This document shows, in pieces, positions 47,933-61,700 of a DNA stretch of 64,000 bases. The first letter of the stretch is position 1, and every line of letters starts with the position of its first letter. The stretch is from Phycomyces nitens (lineage: Eukaryota; Mucoromycota; Mucoromycetes; Mucorales; Phycomycetaceae). Location: assembly GCA_022702545.1 (NCBI GenBank), contig JAHRBC010000003.1, positions 4,030,001 through 4,094,000 on the forward strand, read 5' to 3'. The notes beneath the pieces are model-generated. The model did no database searches. It worked only from the letters and a program-made list of their open reading frames with translations, and was not told the origin of the DNA. Both the position numbers and the translations under genes were made by a program.

Positions 47933-50087
47933 ATGAACGGCATCGACAATCATGCACGAGAGAATCCCCAGAGTACGATCAACAGTGCCAACCTCGTCAG
48001 ACAGCTGGCCGCACAGTTCCCAGAGTATGAGCGCCAACCCCACATGGAACCATATGGAGGTGTCTGGATGAATCCGGACATGGAGTTTGTCGATCAATCA
48101 AATATGCCAGATTACGAAAAGGTCATTGAGGCATCCGGGAACGGTCGTTACTCAAAGCTCAATACTGTTCTCGGCAAAGGTGCCTACAAAGTTGTTTACA
48201 AGGCCATCGATAGAGAGGAGGGCTATGAAGTGGCATGGAATGTTATCCAAGTGAGTTAAAGCCATATAAAATCTTGTTCTTTATTAACCTCTTTACAAGG
48301 TTACTCGCCAGGAATTCAAGGATCTTGGGCATGAGATTGATATCCTAAAGTCTGTCCGTCACCCAAACATCATCACTTTTCATGATGCCTGGTACAATGA
48401 AACCGAATTTGTGTTTATTACTGAGCTCATGACATCTGGCACACTGCGAGAATACATTCGGAAATTGACCCCCCTGCCAAACATCAAGATTGTAAAGCGG
48501 TGGTGTCGCCAGATCCTCAAGGGTCTTGCCTATCTCCATGGCCATGAACCTCCTATTATTCATCGAGACATAAAGTGTGACAACATATTTATCAATGGTG
48601 CTCATGGTGAGATCAAGATTGGCGATATGGGTACAGCAGAGATGAAGAATGGAAAAAAGTACACGGTCATTGGCACTCCAGAATTCATGGCCCCAGAGAT
48701 GTATGAGGAACAGGGCTATAATGAAAAGGTGGATATATATGCGTTTGGTATGTGTTTATTAGAAATGGCAACTGGAGAATACCCCTATGGTGAGTGCACC
48801 AATGCTGTCCAGGTGTTCAAGAAAGTGACCCAGGTAAAAGAAAGAAGAAGAAGAAAATTAAAGTAGTTTTATACAACATTATTGACCTTTAATAGACTAT
48901 CAAACCCGAGTGTCTCTCTAGAGTACAGGACCCAGAAGTATTGACGCTTGTCAACATTTGTCTCACTCCTGAGGACGAGCGGTTAGTAAGGCACCAGAAA
49001 CTCATATAGCAATACTGACCTTTTTGTTATGAAACCAATAGCATGACAGCACAAGAGATCCTGGAGCACAGATTCCTGGCAGTGGAGCCAGAAGTGGTCC
49101 TGGTGGGTCAGGACATGACCATGAAACTACTCACTCTCCAGGTGGTCTTCAAGGGCATGGACAAACTTTCAGTAAAGTTTGAGTTCAATGCAGACACGGA
49201 CACCGCAGCTGATGTTGTGGCTGAAATGGTAAGATGATCAAGTATTAAAACAAGACTTGCTTACACATTGAGTAGATCGAAGAGCAGGTCCTTCAAAATT
49301 GCTATCAGCAACTAATCACTTGTGAAATCAACAGAATCTTGCGCGAGATTGTTCGCAACCAAGGTGTTGACAAGGGAGAAGACGAAAAGATCGTCTGGAG
49401 ACGCGAGAATGATATCCGATCCGAACTCGAAAGGGCCAAAAAGGATCTTGCCCTGGCTGTAGAGAGAGCAAACGAGGCCGAAAAGAAGTGCGAAATGCTT
49501 GAGCACCACAACATAATGGCCGAGGAGCGTTGTAAAGAAACCTTGATTGCCCTTGAACAAGCCAAGCTTTATGTTCCTGAAGTACAAGCTCTCCCTCAGC
49601 CTATTCCAGGGCCAAATCCAGACAATATGATCTCGTCACTAGAATCAGAACTTTCCAAGCTGTGCGTCTCTGGAGACGAACAAGCGGAAACCACGACCCA
49701 TTCTGCACTGATGGAAAATGTTCTGGCTGGTAAGAACATGTTTTTTGTTTTTTTTCTCTTGGAGCCATTACTTATTCTTGTTTAGAATATTCCAATGATA
49801 CCAGCATTGACAAGTTTGTCATGGACACTGCAGGTGCCACCAACCGAAGCAAAGATAAAGAGAAGCAGTGGGCTGCAAAGCTACAAGATCAGGACATCAT
49901 GACCGTGGGCGATTTGCGTGATCTTCATGATGAAGACTGGTCAGGAATTGGCCTGACTGTGTTTGCCCTGCGTGCCCTCAAAAACATGCTGGCAGGAAAG
50001 AAGGCAGCCGTAATGCAACGTGGGCTTCAGGGAACTCGCAGTGGGGCAAGCACCCCAGTTGAAGAACAGGACCAAGAGTTACTATAG
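47933..50087 (+). CDS. WNK-type protein kinase with C-terminal SAM-like domain
   Basis: Six exons (47933-48250, 48300-48833, 48896-48981, 49042-49228, 49276-49729, 49786-50087) give 626 residues. The kinase domain (about 75-345) has the WNK hallmark: subdomain II is VAWN with Asn103 where other kinases have Lys, while Lys86 in GKGAYK can replace it. Catalytic Asp196 is in HRDIKCDN. The metal-binding motif is GDMGT, not the usual DLGL. The activation loop KKYTVIGTPEFMAPEMYEE has Thr228 where WNK1 has its autophosphorylated Ser. A PF2/OSR1-C-like module follows (about 360-420), then a coiled coil (440-515). The last 90 residues resemble a SAM domain (KLQDQDIMTVGDLRDL, GLTVFALRAL). WNKs in animals respond to chloride and osmotic change; the substrate here is unknown. 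Confidence 0.92.
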
Positions 50088-50430
50088 ATCTGGAATCATA
50101 TTCAGTTGCCCTTTTTTCTTGTCTTTATCTGCCTCGATATATCTTTTATCCTCTTTTGTATTTCGTCTTTTTACTTTTATTATTTTTATTATTATCATTG
50201 AATATCTAAAGAAAGAGGATAAAAGTAGTGAATATCTTGCTAATCTGAGCATCGTTTGCACATCAACAGGAATTGATGCAGTAGATCCCAAATGGCTGTA
50301 AACATATTTTTTTTTGCAAGCCTTGAGACTACATTTCACTTTAATTTATGGGCCCAGCAGTATTTGTCTTTAGTATATATATATATATATTTATAAAAAT
50401 ACAAGAGTGGTATACTTTAATAAGGTGTCT
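50088..50430. other. Convergent 3' spacer between WNK and SFT2 genes
   Basis: A 343-bp AT-rich stretch with a TATA run at about 50374-50390. No gene is seen. Confidence 0.6.
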
Positions 50431-51410
50431 CTATATAGGAAGAAGAGAAGTTGCTCTTCTTCCAATGTAAGCAGTGCCGTATCTCAGAGTTGAAATTCCA
50501 CCCGGAATATAGGATCCAAAGTACCTTTTATACACAGATATATAAATCTGTGCTAGACATTTGAATTCTCCAACACTTACCAGACAAGAGCAACCAGTTG
50601 ACAGACGGCAAAGATGATTGTAGGAATAGTTTTGCGTGCCTAGTTTCATTAGATTACCGTGTTAATTATCCCAATATCCATGCAAATCTCAAAGGAACTG
50701 ACCCCAATTGAAAAATAAAGCGTAAGGCCCATTGTTCCTAGATAAGTACAAGTGAATGGAAGTCTTTCCACAGATATCATATGACAGAGATGAGACCAAG
50801 GACCACGCAGCATGGCGATACTGACGAGGATCAAAATACTGCCCACTAGTAAATAAATAAAAAAGATTATTATTGACCAAAGTCAGTAAGCACAAAACAC
50901 CCGAGATACTGATGCCGATTGCTTACAAGTAAAGGTAGCAGCAAATTTTCCAGGTGTAATGACCAAGATTGGAAGAAACAAGAAAAAGGCCTAGAAACAA
51001 AGAGTCAGTAGAGGCAAATATCCCACAAATCCAGGCAACTAAAACTTGCTAGAAAGAAGCATGCGATTCCCAGTGCAAGACAGAGTGCACAGGCCATTAC
51101 TCTCTGGAAATAAATGCATGTTAGGTTAATCATTCCTTCTTTTTTGTTTCTTTCACAGTAGTTTACTTGCCTCCACACGAGACATTTGGTACCATGGCTC
51201 TTCCTCTTCTTCAGTGTTTAATCCAATGGGAACATAATCTTGGACAGTTGATGTCACACTAGAAAACATGTTGGATGCTGTGTCTCGGATTGATGCAAAA
51301 GGCGAGCTCTCGCTGGTGGGTTGTGCGGTCGGAAGAGAGATGGGAGATGCTCTGGCGACATTAAAGTTTCTAAGCGAATTACGGTATGTGTTTTCTGTTG
51401 TATTGGACAT
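50431..51410 (-). CDS. SFT2: SFT2-family Golgi vesicle-transport membrane protein
   Basis: Six minus-strand exons (51171-51410, 51050-51103, 50927-50990, 50703-50845, 50581-50639, 50431-50524) give 217 residues, close to yeast Sft2. An 80-residue Ser/Thr-rich acidic cytosolic tail precedes four hydrophobic helices: CALCLALGIACFFLAFFLFL, FTLGSILILVSIAM, YLGTMGLTLYFSIG and TIIFAVCQLVALVWY. The loop AMLRGPW and the end WYFGSYIPGGISTLRYG are family signatures. Yeast Sft2 acts in endosome-to-Golgi vesicle fusion with the SNARE Sed5. Introns 1 and 2 have GC instead of GT donors (both AG-GCAAGT or TA-GCAAGT); only these choices keep the membrane helices in frame. Confidence 0.92.
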
Positions 51411-52138
<728 letters not shown>

Positions 52139-53506
52139 ATGAGTGTCCAAGGATTCTGGGGTAAGATCACTAGATCTCAAAGGAAAGCATAGTCTTATTT
52201 TTCTTGGTTGTTTATTGTCGAATAGGCCTTCAGGTCATTCCCGAAAAGACTTTCAGCCAGATCGTCACTGCACCTTTCCGCGTCTCAATGGTATGTCTTT
52301 GAGGTCTGATTCCATAATAATAAAGAAAAAGGCAGTTTATTAATGTCAATCGTTAGGCCGCATTGCCCGCTGAGGTTACCGGTAACAAGCGCACTTCTCT
52401 CTGCGTCAAGGTTGATGACAAGGACTTTGTCTTGTGCTCATTGACACCTGGCAAGGTAAATATATCTATAAGCTTATTGACAAGAAATAATAAACCTAAC
52501 CAGACTGGATCTTGAATTAGAGTGAGCAGCAGCCTCTTGACATCACCTTTGTTGAGGGTGAGGAAATCACATTCACCGTCAGTGGCGAAAAGTAAGTTGA
52601 AGATCCTCGGTGGAGAACAAGAGAAACTAAATTGTCACTAGTGCTATCCACCTTGTTGGAAACTACGTATTTGATGACGAAGATGATGTCTCCGAGGGCG
52701 AGAGCGGTGATGAGTACGAGAGCGATGAGGGAGAAGACTTTGATCTTGACAAGTAAGTTGGAGTTTATATGCTTGATATGTCATTTTCTAATCGTATTCT
52801 AAAACTCAATAGCCTCCCCGAGGGTCTTGATCGCGCAAAGATTGACGCCTTTTTGAGAGGCGAGATCAACTCTGACGATTTGGCAGAGGACTCTGACGAA
52901 GAAGAAGAGGAGGAGGAAGAGGAAGAGGAAGTAGTCGAACCCAAGAAGAACGACAAGAAGCGTGCTGCTGAACCCAAGAAGGAAGAGGCACCCGCCAAGA
53001 AGCAAAAGGCTGAGCCCAAGAAGAAGGAAGATAAGAAGGAGGCCAAGAAGGAAGAGCCCAAGAAGAAGGAAGAGCCCAAGAAGAAGGAAGAGCCCAAGAA
53101 AAAGGAAGAACCCAAGAAGGAGGCCAAGAAGGAAGACAAGAAGGAGGCCAAGAAGGAGGAAAAGACCAAGATCACCAAGCTTGCCAATGGTCTTATCATT
53201 GAAGACAAGAAGATTGGTGAGGGTCAGAGTGCCAAGAGTGGCCAGCGTATCGGTGTACGTTACATCGGTAAGTTGACCAACGGCAAGGTCTTTGACAAGA
53301 ACACCAACGGTAAGCCCTTCAACTTCTTGTTGGGTCGTGGTGAGGTCATCAAGGGCTGGGATGCCGGCTGTGTTGGCATGAAGCTTGGTGGTGAGCGCAA
53401 GTTGACCATCCCTGCTGAATTGGCCTATGGCAAGCGCGGTGCTCCCCCAGATATTCCTCGCAATGCCACTCTTATCTTTGAGGTCAAGTTGGTGACCATG
53501 AAATAA
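52139..53506 (+). CDS. Nucleolar FKBP (Fpr3/Fpr4-like) peptidyl-prolyl isomerase and histone chaperone
   Basis: Six exons (52139-52160, 52226-52290, 52357-52455, 52521-52591, 52642-52752, 52813-53506) give 353 residues. The N-terminal nucleoplasmin-like domain (about 1-95; [26 protein letters not shown]) is followed by acidic runs, then a long Lys/Glu/Pro tract with tandem KKEEPK units, and a C-terminal FKBP domain (about 245-353). FKBP active-site residues are visible: [41 protein letters not shown] and IFEVKL. This order is that of yeast Fpr3/Fpr4 and insect FKBP39, which isomerise prolines in histone tails and chaperone histones in the nucleolus. The Lys-rich tract is encoded by an 18-bp repeat that may vary in copy number. 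Confidence 0.95.
53040..53130 (+). repeat. Coding repeat, 18-bp unit (KKEEPK)
   Basis: Head-to-tail copies of cccaagaagaaggaagag encode the Lys/Glu linker of the FKBP. Confidence 0.8.
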
Positions 53507-53653
53507 GAGACTGTAATCTATATATATATATTTTTGCGTTTTTATTTGCATTTATCATGAAGAATAAATTAAAAAAGATTGTTTTTCTTTAGAATATTAA
53601 ATATACTAATAATAATAATAATAATCAAAATCTAATGATCTGACATTGTTTGG

Positions 53654-54738
<1,085 letters not shown>

Positions 54739-56104
54739 TAGAGAAAGTAGGAGAAGAAGAAGAAGGAGAGGCTGAGTGAGTTCAAATTTCAGGGCTGGTT
54801 TCTTTAATATACACACTGTTAAAAGCCAAGTCGCACATGGTGGAAATCAATGTCACACTCGAGAGTCAATGTCGCAAACTAAAATTAATCGTCACTACAC
54901 TGACAAATCAAATATTGTATTTGCCAGATGAGTTGCACAACTCTATACCAATCTGTTGGTCAAGGGTTGTTTTGGGTAGGAATCTATTACAATCCTGTAA
55001 AGATTTATAAAGGTGCCAATTGTGATGAGCATGTCAATTCGAACATGATTACAACAACAACAACAAAACCGAGACAAATGCAAAATAAAGTACAATTAAA
55101 AGCCGACCTTCCCCCCAAGAGTCCTGTCTTTATAATTCGCAATTATATAATCTGCAAGATCATCTTTTTTAAATAAGAATACTCTAATTGTTACAAAGCA
55201 ATTAAGAATCTCTAAATGGCATAAAAATATGTGCTCCACAGTAAAAGAGCCTGCTAGTGCTGAAAAGCATAGAAAGGCGACCTGCCCACATCTCTCCACA
55301 AGGACAAGAAAATATTATTCCAGACTGGATTGCCCAAATAAAAAAACTAGCCAATTGCCCTGGGACAATTAATGGGACCTACCAGAGGCAAAATGTACTC
55401 AAACTGAATGACTTTTGACAGAAACTCACCATAAGCATCTTTTTGGTGTAATTTATGCCCTAGAATAAATAGACCAAGGCTTTTGGACGACAGCTAGTAA
55501 AGCAAGCCAGAAAGGGGATTGATGTGCACAGGGGCAAAAATAAAAGGGGGTGGAGGACGGGAGCAGGCTATTTATGACAATGGGTTGCAGTGGGCAAAAT
55601 AAGCTAGTTGTCTATCTCGCAATATCTTTCTTTTCTTTTTTGCGTCTTTGGCATTATATTGGTTTCCTGTCCAATCCAGCAAGAGATCAATAGAGACACA
55701 ATGTAAAAAACAAAAAAAGGTCATTGATTATCATTAATAATAAATAGTATTTTCCTTGAAATATGCAAAGACCAATCAAAAAAGACGGTCAAATAAAATG
55801 TATGTTGGATTCTTGGAAACACCCGGTTCTTATTGGACAAGATGATCTTGTACTCTTCTTGTACATGTAAGAGACAGACAATTGTATATGTGTAATGATT
55901 GCCTGACAATCCAGAATTGCCAAACATATTTCCCTTTTGCAATGCCCGCAAAATCAAATTCAGTAAAAATAAAAAAAAATAAAAGTAGAGATTACCCTTG
56001 GACGTCATCAGCAAGTCACTACATGACGGCTTTAATCTTGTTTGCCAAAATTTATCCCCTTGGACAGCGGCCAAAGCAGGACGGCAGCAAGGAACCACAA
56101 GACG
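54739..56104. other. Spacer, no gene seen
   Basis: About 1.4 kb of AT-rich DNA between the Rab6 and PPR genes, which diverge. Short frames lack domain or splice support. The PPR frame opens at 56042, but its first ATG is at 56105. Confidence 0.6.
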
Positions 56105-58159
56105 ATGCGCAAGTCAGCAGCCCATCTCAAAGATGCATCGACATTGCTGTTTACGTCACGGACAAGCCATTCGCAGCGGCCTTTAGTGGCTTCTTGCTGC
56201 TGGGACACACATTTACGAGCGCTTTTGGATGCCTTTGACAGTCCTCTGCTACCAGGAAAGATACCCCGACGCGAACCCGTACGCTGGTTCAGGACAAGAC
56301 TGCCAAAGATGCGAGCATTTTCGACAGCGGTGGCCAGTGCGCCCGAAGACAATTGTACAACAAATTCGCAAAACCCCATAAATAATACCACCCAAACGAC
56401 CATAACGACGACAAGAAAATCGTCTACGATAGCACCGAGACAACTGGGCGAAACCCCTGCGACATTAGAGGGCGCACTTTCTGTTTTCAATCTATCAAAA
56501 CGAGTGATGCTAGAGGATTTAGAGGTAGCAATTCGGAATCAGCAAGCAGAAAAAGCATGGTCGTTGTTTATGACGCTGGCGTCTCGCGATGATGTAGAAT
56601 GTGTGCCCTTGTCACTGTGTTCTGGATTGTTTTCTTTGATGGTATACTGCCAGACACTATCAGGGCATGGAGGAGTGTTTGAATATCGACAGAGTCAGAT
56701 AGATCAAGTGTTGGATTATGTTGAGCAGACGTACGAACAGCCGATTGACCTGTTTATCGATTCGTGTAAAGTTATCCCGATACCAAACCACAAACGACTG
56801 CACAAGGCGATTCGAGAACAAAAGACACATGAGGCATGGGATATATATTGCAGCATGAAAAATGACCCTCTGAGTAGCATAAAGTTGATCCCACGAAAGA
56901 CATGCTGGAAACTGCTGTCGCTGATCCAGACAGGCAGGAATATCAGTAGACATGAGCGCCTAGAGAGGATTGCATTTGTGGCCAATATACACAGTGGACG
57001 AGAAGAGAACGGTCGATGTCTGGTGGGGGCAGATTTTATACCCCTAGCAAAGATATACCACCTTTACAATATAAAAAAAACTCGCAACGCACAAACGGCC
57101 ATAAGGAACTACCTAGACACAAAACCAGGCTCAGTGGATGCATTGGATGAGCTGATTTGGATAGTTCTTCAGTTTGGAGAGTTGAAGTTTGCTGGAGAAC
57201 TGCTAAAAGAGTTTGAAAAGACAAAGCAGCTAAAAGAGCAGATGTATGTCAACCTGATCCAGGCCCATCGTAGCCGGCGACAGTACGAAGATGGACTGGC
57301 AGTGTTTGGCGAGCTGTTGAACGCTGGAGTGGAGCCTCAGACAAGGTCCTTTAATGCGATTCTTCAAATCTTTGCAGAACAGGGGATGAGTGAACGGGCA
57401 AGTGGGATTCTGGAAACCATGGTGGCATTGTCAGTGGTACCAGATGTGGCTACGTACTCAGAGGTTATACGTGCATATGCAAATGCAAACCAAATGCGAG
57501 AGTGTATCAGATACTATGTGAAAATGCAGCAACAATCAGTCGTACCGAATGTGTACACCTATAGCATCCTTATTGAAGGGTTTTCGAAGCGTGGAGATGT
57601 TCCCCAGGTCATTCGATGGTTTCAACTCATGCTTGATAATGGCATCCAGCCAAACGAGGTCGCAATAACGTCTGTCCTAAAGGCATTTCGGCATACACCC
57701 CATCCCAATATAGCCGAAGCCGTCCAGCGTATCTCTCATAATGCGGATGCAGCTGGGGCCAAGGGTGATAGTGTGCTCTACACCATCCTGCTCAAAATCC
57801 GGTCAAATATATCGGGGCCTCATGGAGCACTGGTTCTCCACCGTAAGATGCTCTCTCGTTATGTGACACCCAATGTGTTTACCTATACTCTACTTATTGA
57901 TGTGTGTGGCAAGAACCACATGCCAGACACAGCTCAAAAGATCTTTGAGTTGATGAAGACTAGTACTCACAACAAGCCAAATACTGCCACCTATACTGCG
58001 ATCATCAGTGCTTGGATAAGAGCAAGGCGGCGGGATATGGTTGATGTGCTTGTCCAGGAATTCAAGACCGAGTACTCTAGGTCCAAGGACAGCCAACATC
58101 ATGGCCAGTTGTGGATGGACTCTAGGATAGAAGCCCATCTCGACCACTCTGGCGAGTAA
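56105..58159 (+). CDS. Mitochondrial pentatricopeptide-repeat (PPR) protein
   Basis: A single exon. I start at the first in-frame ATG (56105), giving 684 residues; a second ATG at 56308 (MRAFSTAVA) would also give an import-like N-terminus. The first 100 residues are basic and Ser-rich, in keeping with a mitochondrial presequence. From about residue 300, helical pairs of 35 residues appear, with typical PPR phrases: MYVNLIQAHRSRRQYEDGL, RSFNAILQIFAEQGM, TYSEVIRAYANANQM, YTYSILIEGFSKRGD, FTYTLLIDVCGKNHM and TYTAIISAWIRARRR. PPR proteins bind organellar RNA base by base and support its processing, stability or translation. No extra catalytic domain (SMR, DYW) is present. The RNA target is unknown. 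Confidence 0.88.
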   Translation: MRKSAAHLKDASTLLFTSRTSHSQRPLVASCCWDTHLRALLDAFDSPLLPGKIPRREPVRWFRTRLPKMRAFSTAVASAPEDNCTTNSQNPINNTTQTTITTTRKSSTIAPRQLGETPATLEGALSVFNLSKRVMLEDLEVAIRNQQAEKAWSLFMTLASRDDVECVPLSLCSGLFSLMVYCQTLSGHGGVFEYRQSQIDQVLDYVEQTYEQPIDLFIDSCKVIPIPNHKRLHKAIREQKTHEAWDIYCSMKNDPLSSIKLIPRKTCWKLLSLIQTGRNISRHERLERIAFVANIHSGREENGRCLVGADFIPLAKIYHLYNIKKTRNAQTAIRNYLDTKPGSVDALDELIWIVLQFGELKFAGELLKEFEKTKQLKEQMYVNLIQAHRSRRQYEDGLAVFGELLNAGVEPQTRSFNAILQIFAEQGMSERASGILETMVALSVVPDVATYSEVIRAYANANQMRECIRYYVKMQQQSVVPNVYTYSILIEGFSKRGDVPQVIRWFQLMLDNGIQPNEVAITSVLKAFRHTPHPNIAEAVQRISHNADAAGAKGDSVLYTILLKIRSNISGPHGALVLHRKMLSRYVTPNVFTYTLLIDVCGKNHMPDTAQKIFELMKTSTHNKPNTATYTAIISAWIRARRRDMVDVLVQEFKTEYSRSKDSQHHGQLWMDSRIEAHLDHSGE

Positions 58160-58788
58160 ATTTGATTTATAACAGTTTAATTTAATTTAATTTTCACAAT
58201 GTATATATACCAATACTTTCACCATCACTTCATCACACTGTTTAAAAAAAGAAAAAAGAAAAGCGCCTTGAAAACTATATATATATACACACATATATAT
58301 ATATTATTGTATAAAAGCAAGGCTCCATGTGTCAAATCAGCTTACCATATAATAAATAAATAAATAAAAACTCTCTCTCTCCTTTTCTATTATATATATA
58401 TATATATATGTATATGTATATATATGTATATGTATATATGATATATACTCGCCGGACTCTAACCGCCAAAGATTCTCGTCGTGTCCGATCATCTTTTCTG
58501 GCAGTTGCTCAAGCCTTGGGTAACCCAATAAACAGTGGCTCGGGTAGAGTACAAATACCATAATAGGGAACCATCGTCACACCCATCTCGCATGGCAGAA
58601 AAAAAGAAGTGATGGAGCTGGATGGCCTATTCCTTTTCTTCCCTTCTTTCCTTCATTCTGTACCCCTTATTCTTCAACACCTCTTCTCTTTACTCTTCTC
58701 TTTACTCTGTTCTCATTGCGCGTGTGCGATACCAGCAGTCTCGTCCCTCTAATCCTCCACCCTCAAACTCCCCTTTTATTCCTCCCAG
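58160..58788. repeat. Spacer with TA/TATG microsatellites and CT-rich promoter
   Basis: TA and TATATG runs at about 58279-58305 and 58391-58445. A CT-rich leader (58630-58788) precedes the next gene and contains an out-of-frame upstream ATG at 58622 that could start a short uORF. Confidence 0.7.
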
Positions 58789-61700
58789 ATGCTCCCCCAT
58801 CACTCTTTCTCCTCTCCTCTCTCCCCCAATCCGCCAGCCCTACTTCCCAGCGACTCTCTCTCGCCAACTGCCAGTACAGACACCCTAAAACGACAGCTAA
58901 CCGAGCGCCAGAGACAGCTAGAGACATCTTCAAATGGCATCGGCCGCAATGTCCTCGTCCGTCAGATAAACCAGCTCCAGGAAAGGATTCGAGACGAAAC
59001 CAACGATCCATCAAAGACAGACGAACTCCCACCACTGACCCGAGAGAAACTCAAGAGTCTTGAGAGAGATCTGACAGCCTATCGAGCCTTTCCATCTACA
59101 AGCCAGACCCTTCGCAAGGAAAAGGTAACTTTTGTTTAGATCATTGAATCTTTTCAATTTCCCAAATTTTGACGTACCATTTAGCGCACAGGCCTCGATC
59201 CAATTCCCAGTCCCTCTACATCACTATCTCCCCACGATATCATTCTTCCTCCCCCACCTACCGGATCCACACCTACCAAACGACGGTCCAAGATCCCCAA
59301 CAAAGACAGAAGGAATACTGACATTGAGTTCGCCACCGAAATAGGACAGGGGCTGCTACTTGAAGTGCGAAAAATGCAATCGCTCCTGCAGGAAAAAGAA
59401 GAACAGCTGCGAGCCCTGGAGATCCAAAAGGCCGACCTCGAACGATCCACTGATCTGACGACCAAGCAACTGCGGCTACGGGAAGAAACTGAAGGTAAAA
59501 AAATAAAAAAATTCGGTTGGCGCGTAAAGAGGAATGGCCAAAAAGAAGTGTCTTTTTTTTTGGGCTAGTGGCGAGGGTTAGACTGACATTGGGTTGCAAA
59601 TATTAGAGAAGCTAAAAGAAGAGATATGGAATCTTGAGTTGGCCCAGCAGGAGATCACCCTGACCGTCACAGATCTCCAGCAGCATCTTAACCGAGCGAC
59701 GACTGACCAGCAGCGTGCTCTCCAGCAGGTAGATGCCCTCCAGACAGAGCTGGAGCAAGCGCAGGATCGTGAGGAACGGCAGAATGTGACGATTGATGGG
59801 ATGAAGATACGTCATGAACAAGACCTGACCTCCGTCAGACGCCATGCAGCCAACCTGGCCAGAGATAATACTGAGCAACAAAAGCAAATCGAGAATCTCA
59901 CACGCGAGATGGCAATATTACGGGCACAGGCCACCATAGGCACCACATCCCAGCCCAATTCCACGCCAAGCCCCAGCCCAGCCCCATCGCTGTCGGTCCT
60001 CGAGTGTCCTCCTACGCCAGAGCCATCCTCACCACCACCCATGATCCGTCGTCAGAGCATAGAAGCAGAGACTCTCAAGACCACCCTTGGACATGCCCAC
60101 CGCATGGTTTCCAATCTACGCTCCAATCTGCACCGTGAAAAGACCGAGAAGTTTGAGCTCAAGAAGCTGCTGGCCGAGTCCCAAGAGACAATTGAGCAGC
60201 TCCAAAACGACCCACGTCTCTGGGTAGATGCTCAGGTACGCTCTCATGACCGTAAGCGCAAACCATCTGTTCCTGCCTCTACAAACCGACGACGCCATGT
60301 CCGTCGTGTCCGAGGAAGCACCGGACGATCTCTCAAGGAAGACGAAGGACTCGAGCTTTACACTGAGAATCCTCTTGTTCGCTTTTCAGAAGAAAGTGAC
60401 AGTGATTTTGATCCCGAGAGCCTTACCACCCCCAACCAGAGCGCATCTCCTGTGGCCCTCTCCATGGCAGACGAGCTAAACCGTGCCAGCCAGCGCAACT
60501 CTAGTGAGATTTATGCTGGCATCAGCCTGGGAGTCCAAACCGATCCTATCCCTGAACCTGCCGTGTCTGCACCTATGCCTGCCATAGTTGCCAAGACTGA
60601 TGCAGGTGTCCAGACAGACACCATTGAACCAATTGCTATCCCCAGCTCATCATCTACTAGTCAGACTGAACTGGTTGTTCCCATTGAATCCTCAACACAG
60701 ACATCCAAACTAGCTCCCATTGAATCCTCTACACAGACCCCCAAGGCAACTCCCGTTGAATCCTTGACCCAGACGCCCAACATTGTGGTGTCTGGCGAAA
60801 CCATCTCCACACAGACAGATCTGCTGGTCGCAGCCGAGTCCATCTCCACCCAGACCGACCCACATGTACCTCTTCATACTCTAGACCCACTCGTCACAGC
60901 TACTGCAGCTGGTCTTAGTCAGCATACCTTGTCCCATCAAGCCATCTCTACCGATTCTCTCTCGCCTATAGAGAAATCTCAGGAGGAGGTTCCGGAGATC
61001 CGTGCCATCTCTCCTGATGACCTTGGCTTCAGTCCGGACCAGTTTGATCTGTATGGTCTGGATAGCGTCGGCAGCTTTGGTACCGTCACCATCGCACCCC
61101 CTCGCCCAACCTGCTCTCCCCCTGCTTCTCTACTCATCAAGGCTCACGGCATGCTTTCGTCCGCGTCTGATATCCAGTCTCTAGACCTGGACACCAGACG
61201 ACAGTCTGTCAGTGCCTCTAGCGTGTCAACTACGGCAAGTGAGCTGCCATCCGGCTCTCCTGTCGATGACCCCCACTTACCTCACGATCCCATGATAACC
61301 CTCATTACGCAAACCATGATTGGAGACTGGCTATGGAAGTACACTCGCAAGACAGTAGGAGGTGGGCTATCTGAACATCGGCATAAGCGCTACTTTTGGA
61401 TTCACCCTTATACACGCACCCTATACTGGAGCATCCATGCACCAGGGAGAGATGACGAGTCACGTACAAGGAGCGGTAAGTTTATAGAAAGGAAGATGGT
61501 ATGGACGATGGGTAGAGGAATGTATGATATTGACATAATATAATATCATAGCATCTATCGAGCAAGTCAGTGTCATTTCAGACCCTACAATCAACCCGCC
61601 TGGACTGCCAAATGTCAGTATATTGATCCAAACCAGCACCCGCAAGATCAAACTCACGGCTCCTTCCATGGCAGTTCATACTGTTTGGGTTGAGGTAAGC

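Noticed and set aside
52799..53551. Leu/Phe-rich 250-residue minus-strand frame
   Set aside because: Antisense shadow of the Lys/Glu-rich FKBP gene, whose exon structure and domains are clear.
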